Shown: piece by piece, positions 23,401-35,924 of the stretch
How the letters are laid out: every line of letters begins with the position of its first letter
Position numbering within the stretch: the first letter of the stretch is position 1
NCBI GenBank assembly: GCA_036346255.1
Contig: CM070619.1
Span: forward strand, 30,944,342 to 31,008,341
Length of the DNA stretch: 64,000 nucleotides
Source of the DNA: Ampelocalamus luodianensis
Lineage: Eukaryota; Streptophyta; Magnoliopsida; Poales; Poaceae
Reading direction: 5' to 3'
Notes under the pieces: generated by a model
Database searches by the model: none
Told to the model about the DNA's origin: nothing
What the model saw: only the letters and a program-made list of their open reading frames with translations
Translations under genes and position numbers: made by a program

Positions 23401-25308
23401 TAAAATTTTATATGGGTTACCTCTATACCAGTAGGTAGCTACCATAAAAATTTCAGCTTCAAAATCTTTCTAGAAAATATTTTTGCTACAGTGCTAATTA
23501 TGGCCGAAAATGAGTTTTTAAGTAATATCTTTTGCACCACAAATCCAAACTAGGTTTTTCCAGTTTCTATGACTAGGTATATTTGTATTCTACCTTGTGT
23601 ATAAATTTCACGTATTTGGATAAATTTTGCTTGCTCTTTTGTTTAAGTGTTGCTCGTCTTATTGGTTGTTCTTGGTTCTTTTTGCCTCTCGCTTAGGATT
23701 CGACATTTGCGGTAATCCCGAGAGCGATCCTCCGCAACATATTGAGCAACAGCAAGAAGGCAAGCAGTTTGATCATGTTAATCCCAGTATTTTCAGTATT
23801 TATGTTGATTACAAATTCTATGTATGCATTGCTATTTTGTTTTAATAGTTGGCCTAGTAGATGCATTTCCTTAGCAAATGATTATCCTCTACTACCATGA
23901 GCCTAGGTTACTTGCTGTGATTTAGAGTTCGTGGATGGGCTCTTGTCACTTAGTAGTTGCGAATTAATTGCTTAGCCATGCTTAGCTTCGGTAGAAATGG
24001 GCGGTTATCGACTTGTCGATAACCTTGATCACACAAACTTATTATGTATTATGATTTCCATCTTGTGCCATGTCTACTTATGAAAACTAAAACTGAAAAC
24101 AAAATGATTTAGACTTGGGCACAATGGTATGATGGTGTGATTTTCGGGTGTGACTGGAATGGTGCCTGAGTCAACAAGGACCGAACATCTTGTTACACTA
24201 AACCAAGCATTTTAGCGTGCTAACCACACTAGAGGGTATGGGACCTCTCTTGACTTAGTACTTTACGTGTATTGGCTCGGGTCGCAGAGGTCGCAGGAGG
24301 GATGGTGTTGGGAGTATTGTAGTGTCCAAAGACTTCACCCGTGATGGGATTTGTTGTCTTTCGCTTGCAATGTAAGCGCATGGTGTTTCTACCCATACGA
24401 GCGGCTCGTAGTTAATACACAATATTGGAAAGCGCTCAGAGGACTTAGCCGTGCTTGCATACCTACGGAAGTGTGCTTTTGGCTTAAAGGCGATCCGAGT
24501 GTGGGTACATTGGTACACCCGCAGGTTAAAACTATTCGAATAGCCTCGCCCTAGGTTATGGACACGCTTGGCAAGGTCTTTCAAGAGTTAGACTACAACC
24601 TTTAAAATTAAAACTTGATGGGTGGTACGAATCGGGATTCGTGCTATGTTGTGGTGGCTATTGGGATAGTCGCCTGTGTGGTTACTTGTATGTATCTCAG
24701 ACTTCATCGTTACTTTGATAACAAAACAGATTTGCAAACTTGCTTTTGAAATGTATTACATTATTGCAAATAAAGTTGGCTTCATGCAAAATGAGACATA
24801 CAACCTCCACCTAAATAAGCTTGCATGTAGTTATGAATAGGTCCGCTATTCCACACGTCGCTCTTGTACAAAGACAATCTTTGTACTCGGATGCTATGCT
24901 TAATTGTTTTGTTGCAGAGGAAGAAGGTGAGCTCGAAGGGCCTCACTTTTGTGAGTCTGTGTTGTGGTAGCTATGGGCGACTAGCTTAGCGGCCCGGCCG
25001 GTTGCCTTGTGGGTGTGTGGCTAACCTGGTCGACTTTTGTTCTAGCCATCTTATGGCGCTTTTGCTCATTGTCATTCTTGTATATTGTTCTATTTGGCCG
25101 GTCGGCTCCTTTTTGTAATAACTTTACTTTATGTATGTCGTTGTTGAACTTAGTGATGTATGTGTATGGAATTGATGTGTAATTTTGTGATGATGTACGA
25201 TGTCGCACTGCAGGAAGCATATGTCCATCGAGGCTTAGAATGTTTAATTAGTAACACTAGAACCATTTGGAGGTTAAGTGTTCCTAGTTAAATATTCCGG
25301 TCCTCACA
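20419..25308 (+). repeat. L2c 5' LTR
   Basis: Runs from TGTAACATCCC to GTCCTCACA. A TATA box about 1.02 kb in implies a U3 of about 1.05 kb and a transcribed part of about 3.8 kb. It contains candidate exons B and C (near 21660-21902), a long intron-like segment (21903-23696), candidate exon D (from 23697), the GGTTATCGAC palindrome and a terminal hairpin-rich third. A frame of 142 codons at 22411-22836 lies inside the intron-like segment and is not conserved in the 3' LTR. Confidence 0.95.
21440..21447 (+). promoter_or_regulatory. TATA box, L2c 5' LTR
   Basis: TATAAATA follows AACCCTAATTCCTTCC, and the same site lies at 31398-31405 in the 3' LTR. It is the best core promoter candidate, with transcription expected to start near 21470. 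Confidence 0.65.
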
Positions 25309-25997
25309 AAGTTGGTATCGAGCCATACTTGACCAGAGAAACCCCTAGCTTGGTCGCCTTTAGGATATTTTGAAAACTTACTTTCAAATAGTTTCAAAAC
25401 TTAAGTAAATTCTCGATTTTATTCCTTACCTATCTTAGCTTTCTTCTCGTCTTGCTCTAATTTGAGTTTTAAAAGTATTTTCCCTTTCCTTCTCTCAAAA
25501 GATAGTCATTATCGATTAATTGGGTTTTGGGACCAATGAGCTTGGCAAATTGAAATGTTAGCCGCCTCTACAAGGTTTTGAAGCTTCCGGTTGAAGATTT
25601 CAATTAGGAGGCTTGGATGCAAAATCTGACAGCGATCATTCAGTTTCCGGACAGCAAGCTCAAAGGTTCTAAATAGGGTAGAAAATGAGAGATAAATACA
25701 ACTAAAACTTGTGGGAACAAAAGGGTAAGAAGTGATATGAGGTTAGCTAATGCCTATACTTTATCAGGTGGTTATACCTTGATTTTTGGACTGTTTTGAG
25801 CTGGAAATTAGTTCTGAAATTTTGGGTCTTCTCAAACGATTACTCGTTCTTCCATACGGGTTAGTCGTTTCGGGAAGTTGATTCGGTGACTTATGGTCTC
25901 ATGTTCTCTTGTGACTATTCTTTGGTCGTTTTAACTAAGTTTGGATTTCTGTGCTCTTGGGTCTTGGACTGTATCTAACTTGTCTTAGTAAATCAGG
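25309..25997 (+). other. L2c untranslated leader
   Basis: 689 bp between LTR and gag start. It matches the gypsy C leader at 56278-56984 along its length, beginning with the primer site and the stretch CCTAGCTTGGTCG. No frame of note. Confidence 0.85.
25313..25325 (+). other. Primer binding site, L2c
   Basis: TGGTATCGAGCCA, four bases after the LTR. It equals the initiator-Met site TGGTATCAGAGCC with CAG read as CG, the same change seen elsewhere in this element. Confidence 0.85.
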
Positions 25998-26946
25998 ATG
26001 GCTGGTGGGACTCGTAGCGGCCGGAATCAGCCGGGTAGTCCCGATGAGGATCTTCCCCCTCCTCCGACCATGGCGGAAGTCCTCATGCAGATCGAACGCA
26101 ATCGTTCGGAGGACCGCAGAGTGTTGGAGGTTATCGCCAGGAACACCTCCACTCCCTCTGGTGCCTCTGGATCTGGAGGTGGGCACCAGACGCGTGGGGG
26201 GCTTGCGGAGTTCCTCCGTACGCAGCCTCCTACCTTCTCCCGGTCCGAGGATCCCTTGGACGCAGACGATCGGCCGCTGCGATTGAGCGGAAGCTCAACG
26301 CTGCTCGCGCCGTGGAGCAGAGCGGGCACTTTTCGCATCCCATCGCTGGAGGGTGCGGCACTCTCATGGTGGGAGAACTTCTCGCCATGCAGCCCGCGGA
26401 CACGTGGTCTCGTGGGAGAGTTCCGTTCAGCCTTTCCGTCGGGCCCATGTCCCCGCCACCCGATGAAGTCAAGAAGAAGGAGTTCCTTGCGCCAAACAGG
26501 CGCAGACGGTGGATCGAGTACCTCCACGAGTTCAACCATTTGGCGAGTACGCTCGCCGAGGTGGCCACCGATGAGGCCAAGCGTGAGAAGTTCATGGAGG
26601 GTTTGTCCGAGGAGCTTGACAAGCTCTCTATTGTGGACTTCCCGACTTCCGCACCTTGGTGGACAAGGCCATCATCGCGAGCACAAGCGAGAGCGCTGGC
26701 GAGTCCCGCAGCGCAAGTGGGAGGCCCGATGCGCGCAGCCGGGCCTCGCTCGTCCCGTGTTGGACCCGCACGGTGGCCCGTTCTTTGGCTTCACCACCGC
26801 CGAGGCCTTCAAAGACCAGCTCCACGCCCTCCGCAGCCGTGACTCGCCTCGTCGCGTCGCGACCCAACAACAGGTGTTCCCGTAACCCCGCGGCCGACGT
26901 CACCTGCTTCTACTGCCACGACAAGGGCCACTACGCGAGTAGTTGT
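25998..26946 (+). pseudogene. L2c gag (frameshifted as read)
   Basis: Gag forms the particle that packages element RNA. The ATG at 25998 sits after CAGG, as in gypsy C (56985), and the N-terminus MAGGTRSGRNQ...LPPPPTMAEVLMQIERNR aligns with that copy. The capsid-like part follows in pieces in two further frames: LAEFLRTQPPTF, then LEGAALSWWENF, then EYLHEFNHLA and KREKFMEGL. The zinc knuckle CFYCHDKGHYASSC (26905-26946, CX2CX4HX4C) is intact. At least three frame changes separate these pieces. Several lie at sites where an expected CAG or CTG reads as CG, so some may be base-calling errors and not true mutations. Confidence 0.9.
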
Positions 26947-27429
26947 CCTAAGAAGACTGGAGCGGCCCCTCGTCCTAATGGAGGACGCGGGCAAGGGAGT
27001 GGTCACCCACCTGACCAGAAGACCCCGGGCTTGGGAAGCGGCCGAGTCAACCATATCTCGGCTGAGGAGGCACAGGAGGCGCCCGACGTGGTGTTGGGTA
27101 CGCTCCTTGTTAATCTGCGCCCTGCTACAGTTTTATTTGACTCTGGGGCCTCGCATTCTTTTATTTCGAGGTCTTTTGCTGTTGATTGTGGGCTTCACTG
27201 CGTTCCTCTGGGGATTCCACTGCTGATTCGCTCTCCGGGTTCGGAAATGAGAGCTGACCAAGTATGCCGGGATGTTCCCATCCACATCGAAGGCGTAGGG
27301 TTCTTGGCGAATCTTATTCTACTCGACTCGGCGCGCTTGGATGTGATTCTTGGCATGGATTGGCTGTCCCAACACTTGGGGCAAATCGATTGTGCCAGGA
27401 AGGTTGTCTACCTCACCACCCTTCAGTGA
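26947..27429 (+). pseudogene. L2c aspartic protease
   Basis: It continues in the same frame as the zinc knuckle (257-codon frame 26656-27429). The active-site motif is FDSGASHSFIS (DSG codons 27139-27147), and the second half has VILGMDWLSQH, the typical plant gypsy protease end. The frame stops at 27427-27429, just before the linker to reverse transcriptase. The protease core itself looks undamaged. Confidence 0.9.
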
Positions 27430-28830
27430 ACAGTTGGGCTTTCGCCGCGAGCTACGTAGAGCCCCATCTTTATGTCCTTGAAGCGGCCAAGATTGGAGAT
27501 TCACGCCGCCCCACGTGTGTGACTTCGCGGATGTCTTCCGAAGACTTGCTCGCATGCCTCTGCTCGAGATCCGAGTTTGTAATCGAGTTGTTGCCCGGTA
27601 CCGCCTCTATTTCTAAGAGGCCGACGCATGCCTCCTAATGAGTTGGAGGAGTGAAGAAGCAACCGGGTGAGCTGCAAGAGAAGGGTTTTATCCGTCCTAG
27701 CTCATCTCCTTGGGGTTGTCCGCTTATCTTTGTGAAGAAGAAGGACAAGACCTTGCGCATGTGTGTTGATTACCGTCCGCTTAATGAGGTGACGGTAAAG
27801 AACAAGTATCCTTTGCCCGGATTGATGATCTCTTCGATCGCTTGACCGAGCACGAGTTTTCCAAGATTGACTTGAGATTGGGCTATCATCAAGTCGATCG
27901 TGAGTCGAGGATATTCCTAAGACGGCCTTTGCTACTCGTTATGGTCCGCACGAGTACACCGTCATGTCTTTTGGTTTGACTAATGCTCTGCTTATTCATG
28001 AACCTAATGAACTCAGATTCATGGAGTATTTGGATAGGTTTGTGGTGGTATTCATCGACGATATCCTTATCTACTCCAAGAGTGAAGAAGAGCATGTTGA
28101 GCATCTTCACTTGTGTTGGGCAAGTCGCGTGAACACCACCGTATGCCAAATTCAAAGAAGTGCGAGTTCGTTGAAGGAAGTGGCGTTCTTGGGCCATGTT
28201 CTTTCAATGAGGTGGTGTGGTGTGGATCCGAGCAAGGTCGGTGATGTGCTATCTTGGGGTCACCCAAGTCGGTCACCGATGTGCGGAGTTTTCTTGGTTT
28301 GGCGGGCTACTATCGCGCTTTATCGAGAATTTCTCCAAGATTGCAAAGCCTATGACCGAACTACTCAAGAAAGACAAGAAGTTTGAGTGGTCCGCCTTGT
28401 GATGTGAGTTTTCAGAACTCAAGAAGCGGTTGACCTCACCCCAGTGCTTGTTCTCCCGATGTTCACAAGAGCTGATATTCTACCGTGATGCTTCTCGTCG
28501 TGGTCTTGGTTGTGTTCTTATGCGGAGGGCAAGGTTGTGGCCTATGCATCGCGGCAGCTTGAGGCCTCATGAACTCAACTATCCTACTCATGACTTGGAG
28601 TTAGCTGCTGTGGTCCATGCACTCAAGATTTGGCGGCATTATCGATTGGTAACCGCTTGTGAGGTGTATTCCACCACAAGAGCTTGAAGTACTTGTTCAC
28701 CCAAACGGATCCGAACCTCGGACAAAGAAGATGGTTGGAATTGATCAAGGACTATGACATGGGTATTCGGTACCATCCGGCAAGGCCAATGTCGCTTGCG
28801 GATGCACTCGCCGGAAGGTGTATTGCAACA
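27430..28830 (+). pseudogene. L2c reverse transcriptase and RNase H (multiple frameshifts as read)
   Basis: Pieces in changing frames give the full order: LLPGTASISK (about 27589), ELQEKGFIRPSSSPWGCPLIFVKKKD and MCVDYRPLNEVTVK (27651-27842), SKIDLRLGYHQ (about 27860-27890), MSFGLTNA, the FIDD box (28051-28062), MTELLKKDKKFEWS, then RNase H with FYRDASRRGLGCVLM (about 28480), HELNYPTHDLELAAVVHALKIWRHY and YDMGI...ADALA. Catalytic Asp residues are present. Nearly every frame change is a 1-3 base loss or gain, and homologous positions in gypsy D (63016-63991) show which bases are absent. It is a pseudogene as written. Confidence 0.9.
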
Positions 28831-30358
28831 TGTTGATGCTCCAAGAGCAAAGCACCTACCCTCATTTCGCACTCCAATACCTCAATTTGGGTTTGATCGA
28901 GCACGGTTCTCTTGCTTCGTTGGTTGTGCAACCAACCTTGGTGGGCCAAATTAAGGCGGCATGGCAGATGATGCCGGTGTGAGCCGATCAAACGAAACAT
29001 CAAGGATGGATAGCCAAGTGCTTTTCGGAGGACGAGCATGGCGTTGTGTGGTTTGGGCAGCGCCTTGTGGTTCCTAAGGTCATGGAATTGCGGATTTGAT
29101 TCTCCGTGAAGCCCATGATTCTCCTTTGTCTATTCACCCCGGCTACCAAGATGTATCGGATCTTCGCCGAGATTCGTGGACCCGAATGAAGCGCGAGATT
29201 GCCGTGTTCGTTCGCGAAAAGTGCGACGTGTGTCTTTGTCGGTGAAGGCGAGCATCGCGTCCGCAGTCTTCTTCAACCTTTGCGGCGCGAATGGAAGTGG
29301 GATTCGCTGGCATGGACTTTATCACCGGATTGCCCCGCCGTCAAAGGGAATGATGCTATTTGGGTCGTGATCGATGTGTTGACTAAAGTGGCACATTTCC
29401 TTCCCGCCAAGACTCGGCCGTGTGGGGCATTTGGCCGAACTTTATGTCTCGAGGATTGTGAGTCTTCACGGTGTACCGAAGACGATTATTTCTGATCGTG
29501 GTGCACTTTTCACCTCGCGGTTTTGGCATAGTCTGCAAGAGGCTATGGGGACCCGCCTTCACTTCGCATCTGATGCCTTTCATCCTCGATCGATGGTCGA
29601 CGGGCGAGTCAACCAAGTGTTGGAAGATATGCTCGTGCTTGTGTTCTTTCCTATGGGAAGAAGTGGGAGAAATGCCTACCATTTGTCTGAGTTCTCCTAC
29701 AACAACGACTTTCGAGCCGCCTTGGCATGGCACCATTTGAGGCCTTGTATGGGAGGAGATGCAGAACCCCATTGAACTGGTCAGAGACTGGTGAGCGGCA
29801 GTTTTTCGGCCCAGATTCGATCAATGAGGCCGAAAGTCAAGTTCAGTTGATCCGCGAGCATCTGCGCACGCCCACCCGCACAAAAGAGCTATGCGATCGT
29901 CGCCGCCGTGAGTTGAGCTTTGAGCCCAATGACTTTGTGTATCTCAAGGTCTCACCCTTGAAGGGCCATCGCTTTGGCATCAAGGGCAAGTTGGCTCCTC
30001 GATATGTTGGGCCTTATCGTATCGCCGAGAGAGTTGGGCGCTTGCATACGATTGAGCTACCAAATGCACTTGAGGGGTGCATGATGTGTTCCATGTTTCA
30101 CACCAAGAAGTGCCTCCGTGTCCCAACCGAGGAAACTCCGTTGAAGCGCTCGATGTGCGTGAGAATTTGACCTACCGCGAGCATCCTGCTCGTATTCTTG
30201 AGGAATCAACGGAGAACAAGGAACCGTGTCATCAAGTTCCTTAAGGTTCAATGGTCAAACCATTCAAGATGAAGCAACTTGGGAGCGAGAAGATCGCCTC
30301 GTGCGCACTACCCTCTTTCTTTTTCCGAGTGAACCAAATCTCTGGACGAGATTTTTGT
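28831..30358 (+). pseudogene. L2c integrase with chromodomain-like end (multiple frameshifts as read)
   Basis: The HHCC zinc domain is at about 29105-29235 (REAHDSPLSIHPG then KCDVC). The core has D in the damaged first strand (about 29300) and an intact SDRG at about 29495, and an imperfect HP...DG...VNQVLEDML region near 29580-29630. The C-terminal domain (29727-30170) reads DFVYLKVSPLKGHRFGIKGK, then LAPRYVGPYRI. It is followed by LTYREHPARILEE and EATWERED at 30167-30300, the chromodomain hallmarks of Tekay/Del-type elements. A chromodomain guides integration to heterochromatin. At 29580-29603 the bases differ from gypsy D by losses in CAGAC and a shuffled ACTGA. Confidence 0.88.
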
Positions 30359-30370
30359 AAGGGGGAGGTT
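30359..30370 (+). other. Polypurine tract, L2c
   Basis: AAGGGGGAGGTT directly before the 3' LTR. Confidence 0.85.
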
Positions 30371-33300
30371 TGTAACATCCCAATTTTAGGCTTGTGTTTC
30401 AATGTAAGAAAATGAGTAGAAATTAAAACTTTTTCTTACATCGTGTATTTCCTTTGTGTACTGAACAAGTATTGTACCAAAGGTTATGGAAGTACAAAGT
30501 CACAAGTCTTTTGATCCATATCTTGTTCTTCCAAAAACAATCTTGTCAAATCTTATGATCATCCTCTGATATATTTTGCCTAAGTCTCTGTGGTGGTATG
30601 TGACCCTCCAAAAATTTCACAATTTTTAGAAGTTGTTTGAATATTTTTAGAGGTAGTCAAACCTGTTTGACTCTTAGTCAAACATTAAAACAGAGCCTTG
30701 TAGAATTTTTGGGATTTATTCACAGATAAAAACCTCTGAAAATTTTACACAAGGTTGATATCTGAGTTAGCAAGCTCCTGCAAAAATTTCATAATTTTGG
30801 AGTTAATTTGCTACTTCAAATAAATCTTTCAAAGTCTCTTTTTATTTCAAAGTCAAACTAGGTTTTACTTGTTATCTGTTCGAGTCGACTGGGCTCGAGC
30901 CAACCGACTTCGGTCCAATCAACTAAATGCACCGAGCCACTCGTTATAGCGCGCGTGAATCTCAACCGTTAGATCTAAATCGCACGGCCAGCGCGCTGTC
31001 GATTCGACCCCTCCGTTGCATTGGCCAATAGGGACCGTTGGATTTCAATCCAACCGCCCGCATCTCCGTAGCAATCGGATCGTCCGCGAACTTGTTTAAT
31101 CGTGACCGCCCATTTTCGATCCGACGGTCACCGTCGTCTTTCTCGTTTCTTCTTCCTCCTCTCGCTTCTTGAAGCGCGCGCGTTCATGGCGAGAGAGAAA
31201 GAGAGGGGCATGGGGGCTTGATGTGTCACCTCCACGTTGCTTTTGCCAACGCCTCTCGCAATGCATTTAATGCGCACGGGCTTTCTCCTCCATGGTCACC
31301 GTGCTCACTTGCTCCCATCACTTCTTGGTCCTTGACCGCGCCATGAACCGAGCTCACCATGGGCTCATGTTCTTGCTCGAAACCCTAATTCCCTTCCTAT
31401 AAATAGCCCCTCTAGGTCCTCCTGGTGTTCCTTTACACCACACTTTGCTTTTCTCTGTGTTTGAGCTCAAAGAACACCTCTCACCCTCAAAACACCATTG
31501 TTGGCCGTAGAGCTCCAATGGCGGCCTTGGTGTCCAGTGGTTTATCTTCAACATTTCTTGCACCCTTTTGAACTCCTCAATCTCCTTTATATTTCCCCTA
31601 ACTTGATTTTGGGTTGCATTCACAGGAATCACTCAATTTTAAGTTTGGAGATTTTCGGTTGGTTTCACCCCCTTTCTTCTCCAGCTCCGGTAAGTGATTC
31701 TTTTTGCAATTACTTGCTTTTGGAACCTCTTTGAGCTATAATGAAGCTGTGGTAATGATTTGGTTCCACTCATTTTGCTCAGAACCTCATTTCCCACTTC
31801 ATCTTCTTCGGCTCCGGTGGACTTCATCGTGTTCAAGTCTTCCCCGGCCATCTTTGAAGCTCCTCTCGGTTAAGGTAGCTCCTATATAGTCCCTAGAAGT
31901 CATGGCACTCGCTTCCTTGGACTGCAGCGGAGCATTTTGCTACTTTCGTGTTTTGCCGTGTCGGCCTTCATCTTTGTTTTCCGGCTCGCCGGCGTTCCAG
32001 ACCTCCACCGCCGGCGAGGTCACCACCGTTGGGTCCGCAACACTATTGCGAACCCATTTTGATAGTTTGTGGGCGCCGCCGCGACCGGAGTCGCCGGCGA
32101 CAAGCCGTCAAAGCCACTCGGGTTTTGCCGCACGTAAGCTCCGCTGCCGGATCATTAGGACACATTAATTACCAATCATTAGCTGTTAATTGTGTCTTAA
32201 TCATTATTATTGAGCCACCGACCGGCCCAATCTCCTTAAATCAATCTGCTTTCACTCCACACCGCTTCGACATCATTAATGCTTAATCATTGATTAATAA
32301 AAATGTCGCGCACTTAATCTCGCCGGAAACCTTCTCTCGGTCGCCGACTTGTGGCCCAGCAAATCGCGCACGTGGTTAAATCGTTGCGGTCGTGACTCGT
32401 AGTCACCGACATGCGGTCCCACTCGCCGCACTCTTTTGAACTTCGATCTATAGCCTCCGTCCATTTTGTGATCTGCGCCCGGATCTTGCATGCATTCGGA
32501 CCATCCGGCTCCCTCATCATCTCCGACCGTCGATCTTGCGATCATTGGTCGAGATCGTGTGCAATCGGACAATCCGGTTGTTGGTGCGTTACGGGCGCCC
32601 ATCCGCCGACCGCGGCCGATTGGCCCAACAACCGCACCGTCGGCTGCATACACTCGTGAGCCGTTGGATCTTGATCCAACGGTGGTTTCATTTGTTCGCG
32701 GCGTGCGCTATTTTCGCCGCGTAAGCCGTAGGATGTTAGATCAAGGGTTGTGGGGTTGTCCACGCCATTTCCTTTTATTGGATTGTTCGTATTTCGTAAG
32801 CAATTGTTTATCAACCAAAATGATGTAAAACTTTAGAAACTCATAACTAATTCATTTTAATCGCTTTTAGTTAATCCCAACCAAATAAATCATGTTATCA
32901 CTTTAGCTTATTATAAAAATGGATTTAAGCATGTTCCAAAGAATGTAAAATTGTGTAACTAGGAATAACTTGGTTTCGTCATTTTGAATATTCCGTAAAA
33001 TGGATAAAACGTTAGAAAATGCATATCTTGCTCTGTGTATATCCAAAATGAATGATTCCAACTTTGATAAATTTGTTATCAACCCAATGTTAATGTAAAA
33101 ATGATGGTAGGTCCAAGATTGTAATGAAACCTTGATTAATGATTTAGTACCTATTTTCAAGATTTAGAAAATCTCGAAGACTTATAAAATGCACAAGTAA
33201 TTCTCAGAACTGCAAAATGTATATGATAAATTCTAGAAAACCCTCTGTTGGTATACTTCATCAGTAAAATTAGTTTTGAACATATCTTTGTTCCCGAAAG

Positions 33301-35274
33301 TGCATTATGCTAATTTTGCATCTTAGAAAAATCATAACTAAATCACTTTAACTCCAAATGACCTAAAATTTTATATGGGTTACCTCTATACCAGTAGGTA
33401 GCTACCATAAAAATTTCAGCTTCAAAATCTTTCTAGAAAATATTTTTGCTACAGTGCTAATTATGGCCGAAAATGAGTTTTTAAGTAATATCTTTTGCAC
33501 CACAAATCCAAACTAGGTTTTTCCAGTTTCTATGACTAGGTATATTTGTATTCTACCTTGTGTATAAATTTCGTCGTATTTGGATAAATTTTGCTTGCTC
33601 TTTTGTTTAAGTGTTGCTCGTCTTATTGGTTGTTCTTGGTTCTTTTTGCCTCTCGCTTAGGATTCGACATTTGCGGTAATCCCGAGAGCGATCCTCCGCA
33701 ACATATTGAGCAACAGCAAGAAGGCAAGCAGTTTGATCATGTTAATCCCAGTATTTTCAGTATTTATGTTGATTACAAATTCTATGTATGCATTGCTATT
33801 TTGTTTTAATAGTTGGCCTAGTAGATGCATTTCCTTAGCAAATGATTATCCTCTACTACCATGAGCCTAGGTTACTTGCTGTGATTTAGAGTTCGTGGAT
33901 GGGCTCTTGTCACTTAGTAGTTGCGAATTAATTGCTTAGCCATGCTTAGCTTCGGTAGAAATGGGCGGTTATCGACTTGTCGATAACCTTGATCACACAA
34001 ACTTATTATGTATTATGATTTCCATCTTGTGCCATGTCTACTTATGAAAACTAAAACTGAAAACAAAATGATTTAGACTTGGGCACAATGGTATGATGGT
34101 GTGATTTTCGGGTGTGATCGAATGGTGCCCGAGTCAACAAGGACCGAACATCTTGTTACACTAAACCAAGCATTTTAGCGCATAACCACACTAGAGGGTA
34201 TGGGACCTCTCTTGACTTAGTACTTTGGCGTGTATTGGCTCCGGTCGCAGGAGGTCGCAGGAGGGATGGTGTTGGGAGCATTGTAGTGTCCGAAAGACTT
34301 CACCCGTGATGGGATTTGTTGTCTTCGCTTGCAATGTAAGCGCATGGTGTTTCTACCCATACGAGCTCGTAGTTAATACACAATATTGGAGCGCCTCGTA
34401 GGACTTAGCCGTGCTTGCATACCTACGGAGTGTGCTTTGGCTTAAAGCGCGGCCGAGTGTGGGTACATTGGTACACCCCCGCAGGTTAAAACTATTCGAA
34501 TAGCCTCGTCCTAGGTTATGGACACGCTTGGCAAGGTCTTTCAAGAGTTAGACTACAACCTTTAAAATTAAAACTTGATGGGTGGTACGAATCGGGGATT
34601 CGTGCTATGTTGTGGTGGCTATTGGGATAGTCGCCTGTGTGGTTACTTGTATGTATCTCAGACTTCACTGTTACTTTGATAACAAAACAGATTTGCAAAC
34701 TTGCTTTTGAAATGTATTACATTATTGCAAATAAAGTTGGCTTCATGCAAAATGAGACATACAACCTCCACCTAAATAAGCTTGCATGTAGTTATGAATA
34801 GGTCTGCTATTCCACACGTCGATCTTATGGGTACAAAGACAATCTTTGTACTCGGATGCTATGCTTAATTGTTTTGTTGCAGAGGAAGAAGGTGAGCTCA
34901 AGGGCCTCACTTTTGTGAGTCAGGTTGTGGTAGCTATGGGCGACTAGCTTGAGCGGCCCGGCCGGTTGCCTTGTGGGTGTGTGGCTAACCGGCCGACTTT
35001 TGTTCTAGCCATCTTATGGCGCTTTTGCTTCATTGTCATTCTTGTATATTGTTCTATTTGGCCGGTCGGCTCCCTTTGTAATAACTTTACTTTATGTATG
35101 TCGTTGTTGAACTTAGTGATGTATGTGTATGGAATTGATGTGTAATTTTGTGATGATGTACGTATGCTGCAATTCTGGGAAGCATATGTCCATCGAGGCT
35201 TAGAATGTTTAATTAGTAACACTAGAACCATTTGGAGGTTAAGTGTTCCTAGTTAAATATTCCGGGTCCTCACA
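30371..35274 (+). repeat. L2c 3' LTR
   Basis: 4904 bp, nearly identical to 20419-25308. Candidate exon B is 31626-31689 (64 bp), with acceptor TTGCATTCACAG and donor GTAAGT. Candidate exon C is 31783-31874, followed by GTAGCT. The intron-like segment is 31875-33660, ending CTCTCGCTTAG. Candidate exon D starts at 33661 and reads GFDICGNPESDPPQHIEQQQ, then EGKQFDH. Exon C carries a TAA just before its end, so the full frame is not open in this copy. Confidence 0.95.
31398..31405 (+). promoter_or_regulatory. TATA box, L2c 3' LTR
   Basis: TATAAATA at offset 1027 of the LTR, matching 21440-21447. Confidence 0.6.
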
Positions 35275-35924
35275 ATAAACATGATCAAAGCCTACTTCAT
35301 ATTAAAGTATGCTAACAGAGAAATTTTACAGGCTTGAGTTTGCTCAGTTTGGAGTTATACAGAAAAAGTTATGCATTTTACAAGTTTCAATTTGATTTCT
35401 AGAATATTCAATAAAGGCTGAAACAAGTTAATATTGTTTACAAAATTTTCTAGCACAGAACAAAGTCTAAAGGCATTTTTAGATTAAACTTTAGTTAAAC
35501 ATGAACTTAACACAGTTGGAATCATCTAAAAAGAATTTAAAACGAATTAGTTATGAGTTTTCAAAGTGTAATACAATTTTCAGCTGACAATAAAAACTTA
35601 CCATAATTAAACAAAACCTACTCGAAAAGAAACGACGTGGAACTTTGTGGGCCGCTGATCGCGAATCGAACGACCCACGTGCGCGGCCGAACGAGTGCGC
35701 TCAGCGCCCAACACTACCCCACCATCGGATTTAGATCCAACGGCTCTCAAAGGAGGTGACATTTGGACTTCCCGATTGCCCCAACCAAGCTGGCCATAAA
35801 TCTAAAGATCAACGGCCCAGATCAGCGATACAATCGGAAGTCCGAATGTATTCAAGATTTGAGATGTACATCGAGAATCGGGCGGTCCACAAGGACTAGA
35901 ACGCTAAGAGCTCTAACCCGCCGA

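Larger units (their letters stand above)
20419..35274 (+). mobile_element. L2c: full-length chromodomain-type Ty3/gypsy element with 4.9-kb LTRs
   Basis: The element is 14,856 bp with the perfect TSD ATAAA (20414-20418 and 35275-35279). LTRs are 20419-25308 (4890 bp) and 30371-35274 (4904 bp). The internal region is only 5062 bp: primer site, leader, gag, protease, reverse transcriptase, RNase H, integrase and a chromodomain-like end. Domain order and the C-terminal motifs resemble the Tekay/Del chromovirus lineage. The LTRs together make two thirds of the element, which is unusual. The coding part is crowded with small indels, many of them at CAG/CTG sites. Confidence 0.95.

Noticed and set aside
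25998..30300. Two or more separate host genes from the many short frames
   Set aside because: In order they give the gag-protease-RT-RNase H-integrase-chromodomain series of one element between matching LTRs.
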